In this document: positions 20,877-32,377 of the stretch, one piece after another
Layout of the letters: every line of letters starts with the position of its first letter
How positions within the stretch are numbered: the stretch's first letter is position 1
Assembly: GCA_024364735.1 (NCBI GenBank)
Contig: JAGFNQ010000877.1
Span: 482,595 to 546,594, forward strand
DNA length: 64,000 nt
DNA from: Boesenbergia rotunda
Lineage: Eukaryota > Streptophyta > Magnoliopsida > Zingiberales > Zingiberaceae
Direction: 5' to 3'
The notes under the pieces: generated by a model
Seen by the model: the letters and a program-made list of their open reading frames with translations, nothing else
Databases searched by the model: none
What the model was told of the DNA's origin: nothing
Position numbers and translations under genes: made by a program

Positions 20877-21555
20877 CCATCATCCTTGGAGGAGGAAGAA
20901 GAGCAAGTTTCACACTTTGCTCTCATGGCAATGGACCACTCAGACTCATCAGATGGTGAAAGAAGCTCAAGCAGTGATGAAAGTGACTCCTCCTCATCAT
21001 CATCCGAGTCAGAAGCTTCGGTAAGTGAGGTATAGCACTTACCCTCCTCTACTTTAGTTAAGATCATTTCTAGCACCAACATGGATTTAGATAAAGCTTG
21101 AAGTAAGATTAAGGACCTAAAAGATGAAATTGTCATGCTTAGAGTAGAGTCTACTAAACTTAAGGAAGACTTACATGCTAGTTCTCTTGCATCACATGAT
21201 TCATGTTTTGAAATTGAGAATAGGGAACTAAGGAAAAAGGTAGAGGACCTCACAAAGGCACTTAGGAAATTTCGAGTGGGGTCTAGCAACCTAGATATGA
21301 TAATAAATAGTCAAAGGGCCGTTTATAACAAGGCCGGATTAGGATATAGGCCAAAGACAAAGGAAGTGGCCTTTGTTTCACTCATGGGTAGGATTGGTGC
21401 ATCTAGGAGACAAGGGGCTAAGGGAAACACCAAGAGGGCATGGACACCTAAAAGATTTTTAAATGATGCTTATGGATCAAAAATTTGGGTACCAAAAGTG
21501 TATGTTTTCCATGTTGTATAGGTGAAGGTGAAGGAGCCCTTAACCATGTGGATAG

Positions 21556-23313
21556 TGTTGGTGCAAGTTGCATCAATGATATTCCTCTTTAAGTGTTTTA
21601 ATATTTGACAATACACTTAAGTCAGTGATACAATAAATAGACAAAGGGGAGCAAAAGTGAAGTAACCAAAGCTGAGGAAAAGTCCTAGTTAATCTAGGCA
21701 TCGAAACCCTAAGTCCCAGCGAAGGGCTGCTAGGTATCGAAACCTTAAGACCTAGCGAAGGGCTGCTAGCTATCGAAACCCTAAGACCTAACGAAGGGCT
21801 GTTAGGCACCTAGCAAAGGGCTGCTAGGTATCGTAACCCCAAGACCTAACGAAGGGCTGTTAGGCACCTAGCGAAGGGCTGCTAGGCATCGTAACCCTAA
21901 GACCTAGCGAAGGGCTGCTAGGCACCTAGTGAAGGACTACTAGGCATAGAAGACCTAGCGAAGGGCTGCTAGGCACCTAGCGAAGGGATGCTAGGCATAG
22001 AAGACCTAGCGAAGGATTGCTAGGCACTAGGCGAAGGACCGCTTGGTAACAAAGACCTAGCGAAGGGATGCTAGGCACCTGGCGAAGGGCTGCTAGGGAA
22101 TGAAGACCTGGAGAAGGACTGCTAGGCACTTAGCGAAGGATTGCTAGGTAATGAAGTCTTGGTCCAAGGGACTAAGCAACTTAGCTGAGCGATGACTAAG
22201 GACATGAGTAGAGACGGGTCGGGGTTCGGGCGTCTCGAGATCCGGAGTAATCGGAGGCTAAGCAAAAGTCCATCCGAAGGACTGGGTGGCAACCATCTCC
22301 TGAAAGGAGTAGGTGAAGGGCGAGTTCTCGGGGATAGAAACTCGTGCCGATTCGACCTAGGGTTTCGTGCAAATTCGAAGTCCGAACCAAGTCCTTAGGC
22401 TTAATATTATATGTATCCATGCTTTGTGTTTGTGTATCTTGCAGGTATCAAGAACCGGAGACAAAGCAGTTAAACCAAGAAAAACAGTGTTGGAGGCCCT
22501 AAGCAGGGCGCCCCCATCATTGGGGGCGCCCCCATGCATCCAGGGCGCCCCCAGCAAGGGGGGCGCCCCTAGGCAATACTAAAAGTGACAGTTTCGTGAT
22601 GTAGTCAAAACAGGTGTCAACCGGGGCGCCCGGAGCGTCCGGGGCGCCCGGATTAGTAGCTGTTTTGCTGTTTCGAAGTCAGAACACAGGATAAGCACTC
22701 ACGGGGGCGCCCGGAGCATCCGGGGCGCCCTGGTCAAAGGTCTTATCACCTACAACGAAGTAGGCGCAAGGATAAGAGTTGACCGAGTCTTCCGGGGCGC
22801 CCCCAGCGTCCGGGGCGCCCCCAGGAGGCCTATATAAGGGGATTCGACCCCTCAGCTTCAGACACGACTTCCAAGTACTGTTCTGATCATTCCGACCGAT
22901 GACAACGCGATAGAAATGAGGCTCTACGACCGGGAGGCTCCAGAAGGAGGTGCGCGGCACTTCGGAGGTCCAGATCGGCCGAGCTTCTGACTTTGTCTCG
23001 TTGGTTTGCTTTTTAATTACTGTACTTAAAATTTCTATATTATTGCTTGTAATATTGCATTGTAAGTTGGGTTTCTCCGCCTCCGGAAAGTCTGCGAAGG
23101 AGACCAATAGTGGACGGGTGTTCCCGTGCATAGGCCTTGGATGTACTGACCCTGGGGGGTCGGGAACCAAGTAAATTCCGCTGTGTACCTGTGTTCGTTT
23201 TGTTTTTATTTTCCGCTGCACTAACGATCTGAATAGCTTTACGAACGAAGATTTCCGAAAGAGTTCGAACGGTCGATATTCACCCCCCCTCTATCGACGA
23301 CACCGGTCCTACA
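21556..23313 (+). mobile_element. Solo LTR of family B inside C pol
   Basis: 1758 bp, TGTTGGTGC...GGTCCTACA, with identical GATAG at 21551-21555 and 23314-23318. Orientation is plus, opposite to B1. Contains an inverted hairpin array (21700-22160), GGGGCGCCC palindromes (22505-22820), a TATA box (22831, TATATAAGGG) and the U5 end with ATTCACCCCCCC. No interior or PBS remains, so it is a solo LTR. It interrupts a tryptophan-isoleucine-valine run just before the catalytic protease Asp. Confidence 0.92.
21700..22160 (+). repeat. Hairpin array in solo B LTR
   Basis: Repeated CCTAGC-GAAGGGCT-GCTAGG units with versions CCTAAC-GAAGGGCT-GTTAGG, in which both sides of the stem changed together. Spacers are AGGCA or AGACC-like. 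It is the reverse-strand counterpart of the arrays in B1. Confidence 0.85.
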
Positions 23314-25492
23314 GATAGTAGATAGTGGATGCTCAAGACATTTGACCGGAGATGTGAGCAAGTTCACTACTATTAGCTACTTAAGAGAAGGGACGGTCTC
23401 CTTTGGAAATAGTGGAAAACTGAGAATTATTGGTAGGGGCACCATTGAGGTATCTCCTACAATTTCCATACATAAAGTACTGTTAATTAAAGACATGAAG
23501 TTTAACTTACTTAGTGTGAGTCAGCTATGTGATGCGGGCTTTAGAGTTGAATTTCATGCTAAGAAGTGCCTAATAAGACAAAATGAATCCGATAATATCA
23601 TACTAGAAGGGTATAGAGAGGCTAACTTATATTATCTTGATCTTGCTTTTGCTACTAACAATTTGGCTAAGTGTTTCATGTCTAAAGAAGAAGAAGGGTG
23701 GTTGTGGCATCGGAGACTTGGACATGTCAACATGAGAAGCATTGCGTGAGTGGCCAAGGATGTAAAATACGGCAATTCGAAAATTCGGATCAGAAAATTT
23801 TCGGGATTTTTTCGGATAGAGTCTAGGGTTTCCGGCCTATGGGAGGAGCCCAAGAGGCTTTATTGTAAAAATTTAAAACTTATCAAGGGTTTACGGGTAA
23901 ACTCTTGAATTTTTGAAAGGGTAAATAATCTAACCCTAGAGATTTATGGATGGGCATTATAAGAAATTGGAGGGTTAAAAAGCCCTAAGGGTGAGATTGG
24001 GATATTAGAAAAGTTAGGGGCCTTCTTGCAAAAAGCCCCACCCCTTTATAATAAAAGCTTCGACTGATGTCTCGTGCCCTAAGCCTCCGCCGGCCCTTCT
24101 TCCTCCGTTTCTTCTCCCTTTCCGCGTGCCCTAGCCACGGTCGGTGCCGACGCCTTCCTTCTTCCCTCCCTCGAGTGCCCTAGCCGACGTCGCCGATCGC
24201 CCACGTGCCGCCCCACTCTGTCGGTGTCGAGCTCGGCAAGTGGAGCCGCTCATTTGGCGTGCCCTAGCTCTCAATCACAGAGCCACACAGATCATCTGAT
24301 CTTGGTGCCACACGAATCGATCGATTGCTTATGATCTATGTTTTCTTCCTAGATTGGATTGTTCCGTCTCTTCTTCTTCCCTTGGTTGTGCTCGCGTCGG
24401 CCACGGGTAAGTGCGAGATGAATCTGAGTTGTGTTGTCTATGATTTCCCAATCCTCCCTTCCATTGTTGCTGTAGGAAACCATCACTGATCGATGAGGGC
24501 CAATCGATCCAACTTAGCAGCCCTTGCTTTCTAGCAAGAGAGTGTGTCATTGAGCACCAAGGGCAGAGCTCGAATCCGTGCCCTATTGGGTTGTCTCCTT
24601 GCGGCAATTGATTTGAAGAAACTTGGATTTAGATCTGCACGAGAGGTTGGCGTTGCTACCATCTTAGGTAAGAGTTGTTTGGTTAGCAATTAGCATGGAT
24701 GAATTTGATGTTAGCTTATTATTATTATTTTATCAGTTTCCAGATTGGTGGTAGCATTCACTATAATGAATTAGTTTTTAATTTTGTTTGAGATTAAGTT
24801 ATAGCTTAGTCTCTTGATGTGGTGGTGTTCTGCCGTGTACCAATGGTTTGGAGTTTATTAGGCTATGGATTGAGGGAGCAATATTTTGATTGAGCATAGT
24901 GTTGCTAGCCTTGATCTTTTGATTCCCTGTTTTGTCGTGAGCTCCAATGGGAGAATTCATCTTGAGAGATTGTTTTCGGTGTGGGAATTCTGATTTGGTT
25001 TGGTGTTAAATATGACTTTCGGAGGGATTATTTCAGCTTGGGGGTTCATGCTGGGCGCCACTTTAGACTTTAGGGACTTAAACCTTGTTTAGGATTTCTG
25101 GGAGAAATCTTGTTATGTTGTTGTTATGTCGTGAGATGCCTTTGTGTAGGGATTAACATGGGTAGAGGATACTTGTGTGGATTCCCTTGCCATATCGGAT
25201 TTCTACTTCTTGTATTGATCATGATGGAAAGAAAATGATTAGGTAAACCCCAATATGGTTTAGGGATTTTCTGGCAAGTTGCTATTCTATTTTGTAATAG
25301 CTATTAAATATGTCCTTTGATACAGGACAATGATTTGGACTTTTAAGTTGCGGAGTATCAGACGGGAGGTTCTCTTCGTATACAGACTGCTACTTTGAGG
25401 CGGGTACCCTTTGACTTATCTTTTAGATATTGTCATATTGCTATGCATGGTTGGTTATAGATAGCAGTATGATTATACGCTAGCCTTGTTTA

Positions 25493-25620
25493 TTATGCTT
25501 GTTCTGGATACTTGTTAGTTATCCCTGAGTTATTATGCCTGTCCTGGATACTTGTTAGTTATCCCTGAGTTATTATGCCTGTCCTGGATACTTGTTAGTT
25601 ATCCCTGAGTTATTATGCTG
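25493..25620 (+). repeat. Tandem repeat inside LTR E
   Basis: Three copies of a 46-bp unit containing TGTCCTGGATACTTGTTAG and TTATCCCTGAGTTATTATGC, nearly identical. Confidence 0.8.
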
Positions 25621-25805
25621 TTAGTTTCATACAGTCTCAGGTATTGCCATATCTATATGTATGCTTAGATATCGGGATGTATCTCTTGCATTTGACATGA
25701 GGGATCTGTAGATTTCGGCCAGTATACCTTGTAGGTCACCAGTATTTCCTGTTATAGGAATTCAGGCTGAGACTTAGTATACTGAGGACTTGGTGAGGGA
25801 GGTAT

Positions 25806-26125
25806 GTGTATCTATCATACACCATCTCTGCATTATTGCATGCTGACCCACGCGGACGTTGTGGACGATGTCCTGACTGGGTACAGGTAGTCACAGCTCT
25901 ACCCACGCGGACGTTATGGACGATCCTGACTGGGACTAGGGGTGACACATGTCATTGCACCAGGGTGCTTTATATGTTTAGGTCATGCACCATCCTTGTA
26001 TTATTGCATGCTGACCCACGCGGACGTTGTTGACCATGTCCTGACTGGGTACAGTTTGTCACAGCTCTACCCACGCGGACGTCGTGGACGATATCCTGAC
26101 TGGGACTAGGGGGTGACACATGTCA
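25806..26125 (+). repeat. Two-copy 160-bp duplication inside LTR E
   Basis: The block 25815-25970 is repeated at about 25980-26130. Each copy holds two ACCCACGCGGACGT...GACTGGG sub-repeats, so the CACGCGGACGT word occurs four times. Confidence 0.8.
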
Positions 26126-29100
26126 TTGCACCATGTGCATACTTTGCATCGTGCATTGTTTGCTGCACTTGATTCTTGCACTTGTTTGACATTGCATATA
26201 CTGGAGACTTGTTATCCTGCTTATATGTCTATTGGTTGTTCCATGGGTATTTCTTACCCTCTTTTCAGGCTAGATGGATTCTGGTATGTATCTTGATTCA
26301 GTATCTTCAGTATACCCTTTCCTATTGTTCATATGAGACGGTATCAGCATAGACTCCTATTGCTATTATAACATACTATGCATATCTGCTGGGTATTCGC
26401 TGAGTTATGGACTCACCCCGTTGTCATATATGTTTTTATTTCAGGTTGAGATACTTGGAGTCGCCAGAAGAGCCCAGCAGCCAGTCCCTACCCATCGCGA
26501 CGATATAGTGTGTTTTGTACTTGGTAGTGCTTATGTGTTATATTTGTTTATTGGATTTGTATATGTCTGGGGAGTGTTGTTTTGTACCCTAAGGGGTTTA
26601 TGTATTGGTTGTTTTGTCGTAAGTCGGACCGGTCCGCAGTCAGGTATGATTTACTTAGTTGTCGGGTACTTTTACGTTGTGTTTATCTATTTTGGAGGCC
26701 TGAGGCCAAATATAAACTGCGTGGTGTTGTTATAGTTGTTGTGTGTATGTGTAAATTGTCCGCCGGACAGGGGAGGTGCTGTCCGATTTTATATTGGATC
26801 AGCGGCTCCTGGGTCTCGGGGCGTGACAAAGGAAGAGTTGGTGAAGGGGCTACCTATGATCAAGTATGAGAAGACAAAATTGTGTGATGCATGCCAAGAG
26901 GGTAAGCAATCAAAATCATCACACAAAGGTAAAACCCTAACCACTACTACCTTACCATTAGAACTTTTACACATTGATTTGTTTGATTGCCATAGTACTC
27001 CCTCACTAGTAGGGAGTAAATATTGCTTAGTTATAGTAGATGATTTTTCTAGGTTCACATGGGTTTTCTTTATGAAACATAAGGACGATACCCTAGAAAT
27101 TTTTATAGGGTTCAGTAAAAGGGTAGAGAATGAAAAACATATCAAAATTAACCGAATTAGGAGTGACCACGGTGCGGCGTTCCAAAATTCAAGTTTCTCA
27201 CAATTTTGTGTAGAAAATAGATATAAGCATGAATTTTCATGCCCAAGGACTCCTCAACAAAATAGGATAGTTGAGAGGAGAAACATAGGTCTACAAGAAG
27301 CTGCTAGGACTATGCTTAATACATATTCCCTTCCTAACTACTTTTGGGCCGAAGCGGTTAGCACCGCTTGTTATATTCAAAACCGGGTCTTGGTACATAG
27401 GTTCCTAGGAAAATCACCTTTTGAATTATGGAATGGGAGAGTTCCACAAGTCCACTACTTTAGGGACTTTGGATGTAAGATCTATATTCTAAATACCAAA
27501 GATGACCTAAGGAAGTTTGAGTCAAAAGCCGATGAGGGAATTCTAGTTGGGTATTCATCCACTAGTAGAGGTTATAGAGTTTACAACAAAGGACAAAAGT
27601 GATTGAGGAGTCCTCAAATGTTAACTTTGATGAATCAACAAACACCTATCCTAGAAAAGCGTAAATTGATAAGGATATAGGAGAAGTCCAACCCCTTGCC
27701 CAAAGAATCCAAGACCTACATTTGGAGGGCAATGATCTAGGGGGAGTAAGAAGTATTCTAGAGGACGAGGAAGATGTAGTTAATAAACCCAAAACCTCTA
27801 GGCCCTTAAGACATCACCAAGATCACCCTATTGACCAAATAGTGAGTGATGTCACTCAAGGAGTAAGGACTAGGTCCTATTTTAGAGACCAAACTAGTCA
27901 AATAGCTTTAATCTCTCAATTAGAACCTAAGTCTATTGATGAAGCATTGGGAGATGTAGATTGGGTCTTAGCCATGCAAGTAGAGTTAAATCAATTTGAG
28001 AGAAGTGAGGTTTGGGAGTCGGTTCCCAGGCCCAATGATTGCACCATTGTAACCACAAGATGGGTCTTTAGGAACAAGCTAGATGACCAAGGCAAAATCA
28101 CTAGGAACAAGGCTAGATTGGTAGCTAGGGGGTTTAACCAAGTTGAGGGATTAGACTATGATGAGACTTATGCCCCCGTAGCTAGATTAGAATCTATTAG
28201 AATTCTACTAGCCTATGCCGCTCACATGGGTTTCACACGTCACCAAATGGATGTGAAGTCGGCATTCCTTAATGGGATCATTAAGGAAGAGGTCTATGTA
28301 CAACAACCCCCCGGGTTTGAGGACCCTAATTATCCAAGACACGTTTACAAATTGAGAAAAGCCTTATATGGATTGAAACAAGCTCCCCGGGCTTGGTATG
28401 AAAGGCTTTCTTCATTTCTAGTGTCTAAGGGGTTTAGGAGAGGAACAATTGACCCTACTTTATTCCTGAAATCTAAGGATAAGGACATTTTTGTTGCCCA
28501 AGTATATGTAGATGATATCATTTTTGGTTCAACAAATAATGACTTTCTACAAGAATTCATCAAATGTATGGAAGATGAATTTGAAATGAGTCTTATAGGA
28601 GAGCTAACCTTCATTTTAGGACTTCAAGTTATGCAAACTAATGAAGGAACACATGTTTTTCAAACTAAATATGCTAAGAAGATGTTAAAGAAATTTGGCC
28701 TAGAAAATGCTAAGGTAGCATCTACCCCCATAGGAACTAATGTAAAAATGGATAGAGACCTTGAAGGGAAGATGGTAGACTCTAAGCAATATAGGAGCAT
28801 GATTGGTAGCCTACTATACCTAACCACTAGTAGACCCGATATACTTTTTGCGGTAGGTATGTGTGCAAGGTACCAATCTTGTGCCAAAGAGTCCCATTTA
28901 GTTGTAGTCAAGAGGATCCTAAGGTATGTTAAAGGTACCCTTAATGTCGGACTCTGGTATCCTAGAATCCCTAGTGTTGATCTAATTGGATACACCGACT
29001 CAGACTATGCAGGATGTAAGCTAGATAGGAAGAGTACTAGTGGAGGGTGTCAATTCCTTGGGTCTTCCTTAGTTAGTTGGAGTAGTAGGAAACAACCATG

Positions 29101-29452
29101 CGTTGCCCTATCAACAACGGAGGCGGAATATGTGGCAATGGGTGGGTGTGTTTCCCAACTCCTTTGAATCATGCACACTTTAGAAGATTATGAGTTACAT
29201 TATACCGAGGTTAAAGTCTTGTGTGATAATGTAAGTACAATCAACTTGACCAAAAATCCGATTCACCATTCTAGGACAAAACACATTGAAGTGAAACATC
29301 ACTTCATTAGAGACCATGTGGCAAGGGGAGACATAAAATTACACTATGTTGAATCAAAGTCAAACCTAGCCGACATTTTTACCAAGCCTCTTCCCGAATC
29401 GGAGTTTACATCCTTAAGAAGAGGCTTTGGAATGTGTTTTGTAGAAGTATAG

Positions 29453-30390
29453 GATGAACCTTTGGATATTACTTTTGAAAAAGTGTGCTTGATCCATTAG
29501 GGTGATACATTTGGTTCACTTGTGCTTGTGGCACATTGTTGAATCATTAAAATATCAAAATATGAAAACTAGACCAACTATGGGGAAGACAAGTGTTTAA
29601 TCAATAGCCACTTTGCCCAAAGATCATAGTTGGACATTTTAAACCTTTGAAAATCATTTTATGCTTTATTTGCTTTGCCATGCTTTTAAAAGTTATATGA
29701 TTGCAAAATTAGGTTGTAATTTTGATACAAAACTTAATGGTTTTCAAGGATTTTGACTTTTTATCAAAAGTCAAGCATGTTTGAAATTTTATATGGACTG
29801 ATATTTTTCCTTGATAGAGTATATCATTTCAAACTTGTTTGCAAGTTTTTACAATTTTTGGATTTTTCCTGAATTTTTTGGACATTTCTGAATTTCAGCA
29901 CAAAACCTGAAAAATGTCATTGACTGCCCCATGGGCAGTCGACTAGCACGCCTGTTTTCAGATTCTGTAATCCTTTTCAGAAATCCAACTTTCTCTCATT
30001 TGATGTCATAGGGTTGGGTTGCTTGAGGCAATCATTTTGATGGTGTCAAAGGGGGAGAATGAGTGATTTAAGTTAGAATTTTGACTTGGAATGGATGGCT
30101 TAAGGTATTTTGTCTAACATAGACCTTGGATGATTAAAAATGGGAGAAGACATGGATTAAGGGGGAGGTTACCTCTTAGGTTTTGATATGTCTTGCATTT
30201 TTAATGTTGTTTAGTGTTAAGTGGAAACTTAACTTGGATCATGAGTAGAATTGAAAATGGGAGAAGACATGGATTAAGGGGGAGGTTACCTCTTTGGTTT
30301 GCTATGTCTTATATTTTTCAATTGCTATCTATTGTTATTGTTATTGTTGGTTGTTATTTATCTCTAAACTTAAACATATTGCCACACATC
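29453..30390 (+). other. Non-coding 3' region of element C
   Basis: No ORF of note. Contains an isolated GGGCAGTCGACTAG palindrome (about 29934), several extra purine tracts (AAAGGGGGAGAA about 30048, TTAAGGGGGAGGTTACC about 30157 and 30277) and a two-copy repeat around the last two (ATGGGAGAAGACATGGATTA). Sireviruses are known for multiple purine tracts upstream of the true one. Confidence 0.65.
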
Positions 30391-30404
30391 AAAAAGGGGG
30401 AGAT
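30391..30404 (+). other. Polypurine tract of element C
   Basis: AAAAAGGGGGAGAT directly before the 3' LTR at 30405. Confidence 0.9.
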
Positions 30405-31267
30405 TGTTGAGGCAATCGACCCTATAATGATTGGATGATCATGGTTTTGATGTGTGTGTGTGAATATGTTTAAGGTTAGAGTGTTATGTTGTATTTGATA
30501 CGTGTGATTGAGTTTGCAGGACTTAGAGAATCACACATGGTGAACATATCCGAGGGATGAGAGTCGAGGGAGGAGGACTCCAGGGGCAAGTCGGGAAGTG
30601 GACATCAAGGGCACACGTGAAGGGTGGCATGGAGGTAAGCCAAGGGAAGGCTTGTATGTGCATTCGAGGGACGAGAGCCAGAGGAAGATGACTTCAAGGG
30701 GCGATCCAAGGGAGTGAACCTGAAGGCACACGAGAAGGAGTATGTGAAGAATGGCTAGGAGTGAGTGGGCAGTCGACTGCCAAAACTCACAGAAGATTTT
30801 CAGCCTTCTACCAGTCGACTGGGCCAGAGGCAGTCGATTGGTGTACCCCGAAAACTAGCCGTTGGCTAGCAATTAATGCTAAGACAGATTGCGAGTTTGT
30901 CCTGTTCTCTTATAAAAGGAGGACCTTTTTGCACGTGAACGGTACGGTTCCGTACTGTAACGAAGTGCTGCTCGTGCAAAAGGTCTTCTCATTATCCTCT
31001 CTCTTCAATCACTATATTCTGTAAAGAGGAAGACAACACCGCTGTAAAGGTTTCTCTACCTGAAGGAGATTTTTCATAGTGGAGGTGGTGTACGTGCGTG
31101 GATCCTTGGATTAGTCACCCATTTGGGTGGATACCAAGTAAATTCTGATTGTTAGCATTGTTTTTATTGTACTTTGCATATTATTGTTTCCGCTGCGCTA
31201 ACAACCTTGTAGAGATTCAACGAAAAGTGCTATTCACCCCACCTCTAGCACGCCAGACAATCTATCA
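30405..31267 (+). mobile_element. 3' LTR of element C, 863 bp
   Basis: TGTTGAGGCAATC...CTATCA, paired with 9092-10027, followed by the CAATC duplication. TATA at 30910-30919. It keeps the CAGTCGACTG palindromes near 30770-30840 but has fewer than the 5' copy. Confidence 0.9.
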
Positions 31268-31272
31268 CAATC

Positions 31273-31596
31273 CACCTGACCAGGTCTTCGTGCCAAACTT
31301 CCGGTCAGGTCTTCTTGCCCAACTTTCGGTCAGGTCTTCGGTGCCCAGCCCCTTGCCAGAACTTCTTGCCCAGTCCTCGATCAGGTCTTCTTTGCCCGAC
31401 TTCCGGTCAGGTCTTCTTGCCCAATCCTTGACTAGGACTTCTTTGCCCAGCCCTTTGCCAGGACTTCTTGCCTAGTGTACCTAGGACTTCTTCCTGCACA
31501 CTCAGCGAACATATTATATCACAACAACACCTTAACTTCTGAACCCTTTGCCATTATCAAAACCCAGGTTTGACTTAGGTGCTGCCAACACCAACA
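31273..31596 (-). mobile_element. 5' LTR of B element, second part (after C insertion)
   Basis: Continuation of the LTR begun at 8159-9091, proven by the CAATC duplication at 9087-9091 and 31268-31272. It carries degenerate repeats (CAGGTCTTC...TGCCCA units, about 31280-31490) and the B LTR end (CCTTTGCCATTATCAAAACC ... GCTGCCAACACCAACA). The flank to the right, GAGGA, begins F sequence. Confidence 0.8.
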
Positions 31597-32365
31597 GAGG
31601 ATATTATTATTCATATCTAAGTATTTACCATTACACGCCACTAAGAAAATTATTTTCGATTATATATCATCCGATGGGGAGCACACGCTCATCAATAATT
31701 TTCTATAGTCCTTTCTGACTCGGTGATTCGCAGAACAAGCCCATCCGATGGGGAGGAAGGCACTCAGAGCCGACGCACAGACTTGTTCGCATCACTTATC
31801 GGATTGTAATAGGGGCCATGGGACCCTTAGGGTCCCTCTCCCACTTAGTTATTTAATTTGAGGAATTTTAACATGCACACACACAACAAGCACATAACCA
31901 ACATAATGAAATAGAAAAATCCTAGATTTTCCAACTTTTATGGCAATGCGCCTCCAGTCGTGTTGTCACCTAGTCCGCTCCTTCCTACACCATGCGCAAG
32001 CCACCTTGGAGGGATCTCCGAGCCGAGATGACTAGTAATTATTTACATCCATCGATCTTATACACCACGAAGGAGTGTACATAAAATCTAGATCGAAAGC
32101 AAACAAAAAAGCTCGGCTAAATACGTGCCGTATTTAATTACAAAAATTAAATACTATCTAGCCTCGTCAACCCCGAGGATTTAATTAATTTAACATAATA
32201 GCACAACCAATCATACATATCAATTATTTGGCCATGATAAGTTGGAATCTAGTGCCTGCAACACAAAGTTAGCATACGCACATCCACATATCACTCAACA
32301 AAATAAAATATATGAAAAAGTGCAATATTAACCAATCCTAAACACACAAAACCGGAAACCTCGGC
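31597..32365 (-). other. Leader or interior of element F (unknown copia-like)
   Basis: No ORF of note. Lies between the B LTR end and a PBS-like site at 32366-32375, so on the minus strand it is the 5' leader of an LTR element whose body was displaced. Two short CCATCCGATGGGGAG repeats lie near 31665-31755. Confidence 0.45.
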
Positions 32366-32375
32366 TTTGATACCA
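32366..32375 (-). other. PBS-like site of element F
   Basis: Minus strand TGGTATCAAA, a variant of the initiator Met-tRNA complement, two bases from a TGTTGGGT LTR-like edge at 32378. Confidence 0.6.
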
Positions 32376-32377
32376 AT

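Larger units (their letters stand above)
10086..21521 (+). pseudogene. gag of element C, split by two insertions and broken
   Basis: Pieces: 10086-10106, about 12395-13395 and 20882-21521. The first seven codons precede the solo A LTR; the frame resumes at 12395 with RPPFFDGNDFAY. In-frame stops lie at 12440 (TAG), 12788 (TAG), 12854 (TGA), 21033 (TAG) and 21099 (TGA). Domains: Sirevirus capsid (QWGLSTEQLNKLGPF, WASMVDAYKVSRDLS), a Lys/Ser-rich linker, a CCHC knuckle (CYNCHQEEHMKNEC, 13238-13279), an acidic Ser/Asp/Glu tract (20885-21030), then a coiled coil and the tail GSSNLDMI...AGLGYRPK. The B element cuts gag between knuckle and acidic tract; the two sides join in frame once one CCATC copy is removed. 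The gag frame ends at TAG 21519-21521, and the protease continues in the same frame. Confidence 0.9.
23761..26828 (+). mobile_element. Solo LTR E, 3.07 kb, probably Ty3/gypsy (Tekay/Del-like)
   Basis: Starts TGTAAAATACGGC and ends GGGGCGTGACA, with AAGGA at 23756-23760 and 26829-26833. The C integrase frame continues across it once the duplication is removed. No PBS, purine tract or retroviral protein is inside. The length and the GGGGCGTGACA end resemble LTRs of Tekay/Del chromoviruses; that lineage call and the plus orientation are inference. Short open frames in 26421-26869 are not supported by any recognisable domain. Confidence 0.8.
21522..29452 (+). pseudogene. pol of element C (protease, integrase, RT, RNase H), broken
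   Basis: Continues gag in frame after a TAG. Protease active site DSGCSRHLTGD begins at 23321, immediately after the solo B LTR. Integrase: HHCC zinc finger (WHRRLGHVN at about 23704, CDAC at about 26885), then the core with the three catalytic acids recognisable (LLHIDLFDC, IRSDHGAAF, IVERRN). Breaks: TGA about 23747, one-base deletion near 27590, TAA 27662, TGA 29165. RT is in 27722-29167 with ARLVARGFNQVEG, MDVKSAFLNG and the catalytic YVDD box at about 28505. RNase H has YTDSDYAGCKLDRKSTSGG and STTEAEYVAM and ends at 29452 after the HHFIRDHVARGDI segment. The frame is split between RNase H halves by TGG-to-TGA. Solo LTR E separates the two integrase zinc-finger halves. Confidence 0.92.
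9092..31267 (+). mobile_element. Element C, Sirevirus copia retrotransposon with four nested insertions
   Basis: Complete by structure: 5' LTR 9092-10027, PBS, gag, pol, purine tract and 3' LTR 30405-31267, flanked by the 5-bp repeat CAATC (9087-9091 and 31268-31272). Removing the four insertions (10107-12394, 13396-20876, 21556-23313, 23761-26828) leaves about 7.5 kb, a normal size for a copia element without an extra ORF. Protein order is gag, protease, integrase, RT, RNase H, as in Ty1/copia. The coding region has many stops and at least one frameshift, so the copy is dead. There is no third ORF between pol and the 3' LTR, unlike element D. Confidence 0.9.

Noticed and set aside
20750..21289. 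180-residue Ser/Leu-rich open frame on the minus strand
   Set aside because: It is the reverse reading of the acidic tract and coiled coil of C gag; the plus-strand frame has knuckle context and the conserved gag tail.
22679..23221. 180-residue minus-strand frame rich in Pro and Gly
   Set aside because: Antisense reading of the GC-rich part of the solo B LTR; not kept in other B LTRs.
24061..24720. Possible host gene 5' end in LTR E (CT-rich leader, GGTAAG-like donors at about 24404 and 24667)
   Set aside because: The exact AAGGA repeats place the whole stretch in one LTR, and no coding exon of note follows; kept only as part of the LTR.
26421..26869. Cys/Tyr/Val-rich open frames with apparent membrane segments
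   Set aside because: They lie at the end of solo LTR E and run into C integrase; no domain is recognised and AT/GT-rich LTR sequence explains the hydrophobic look.
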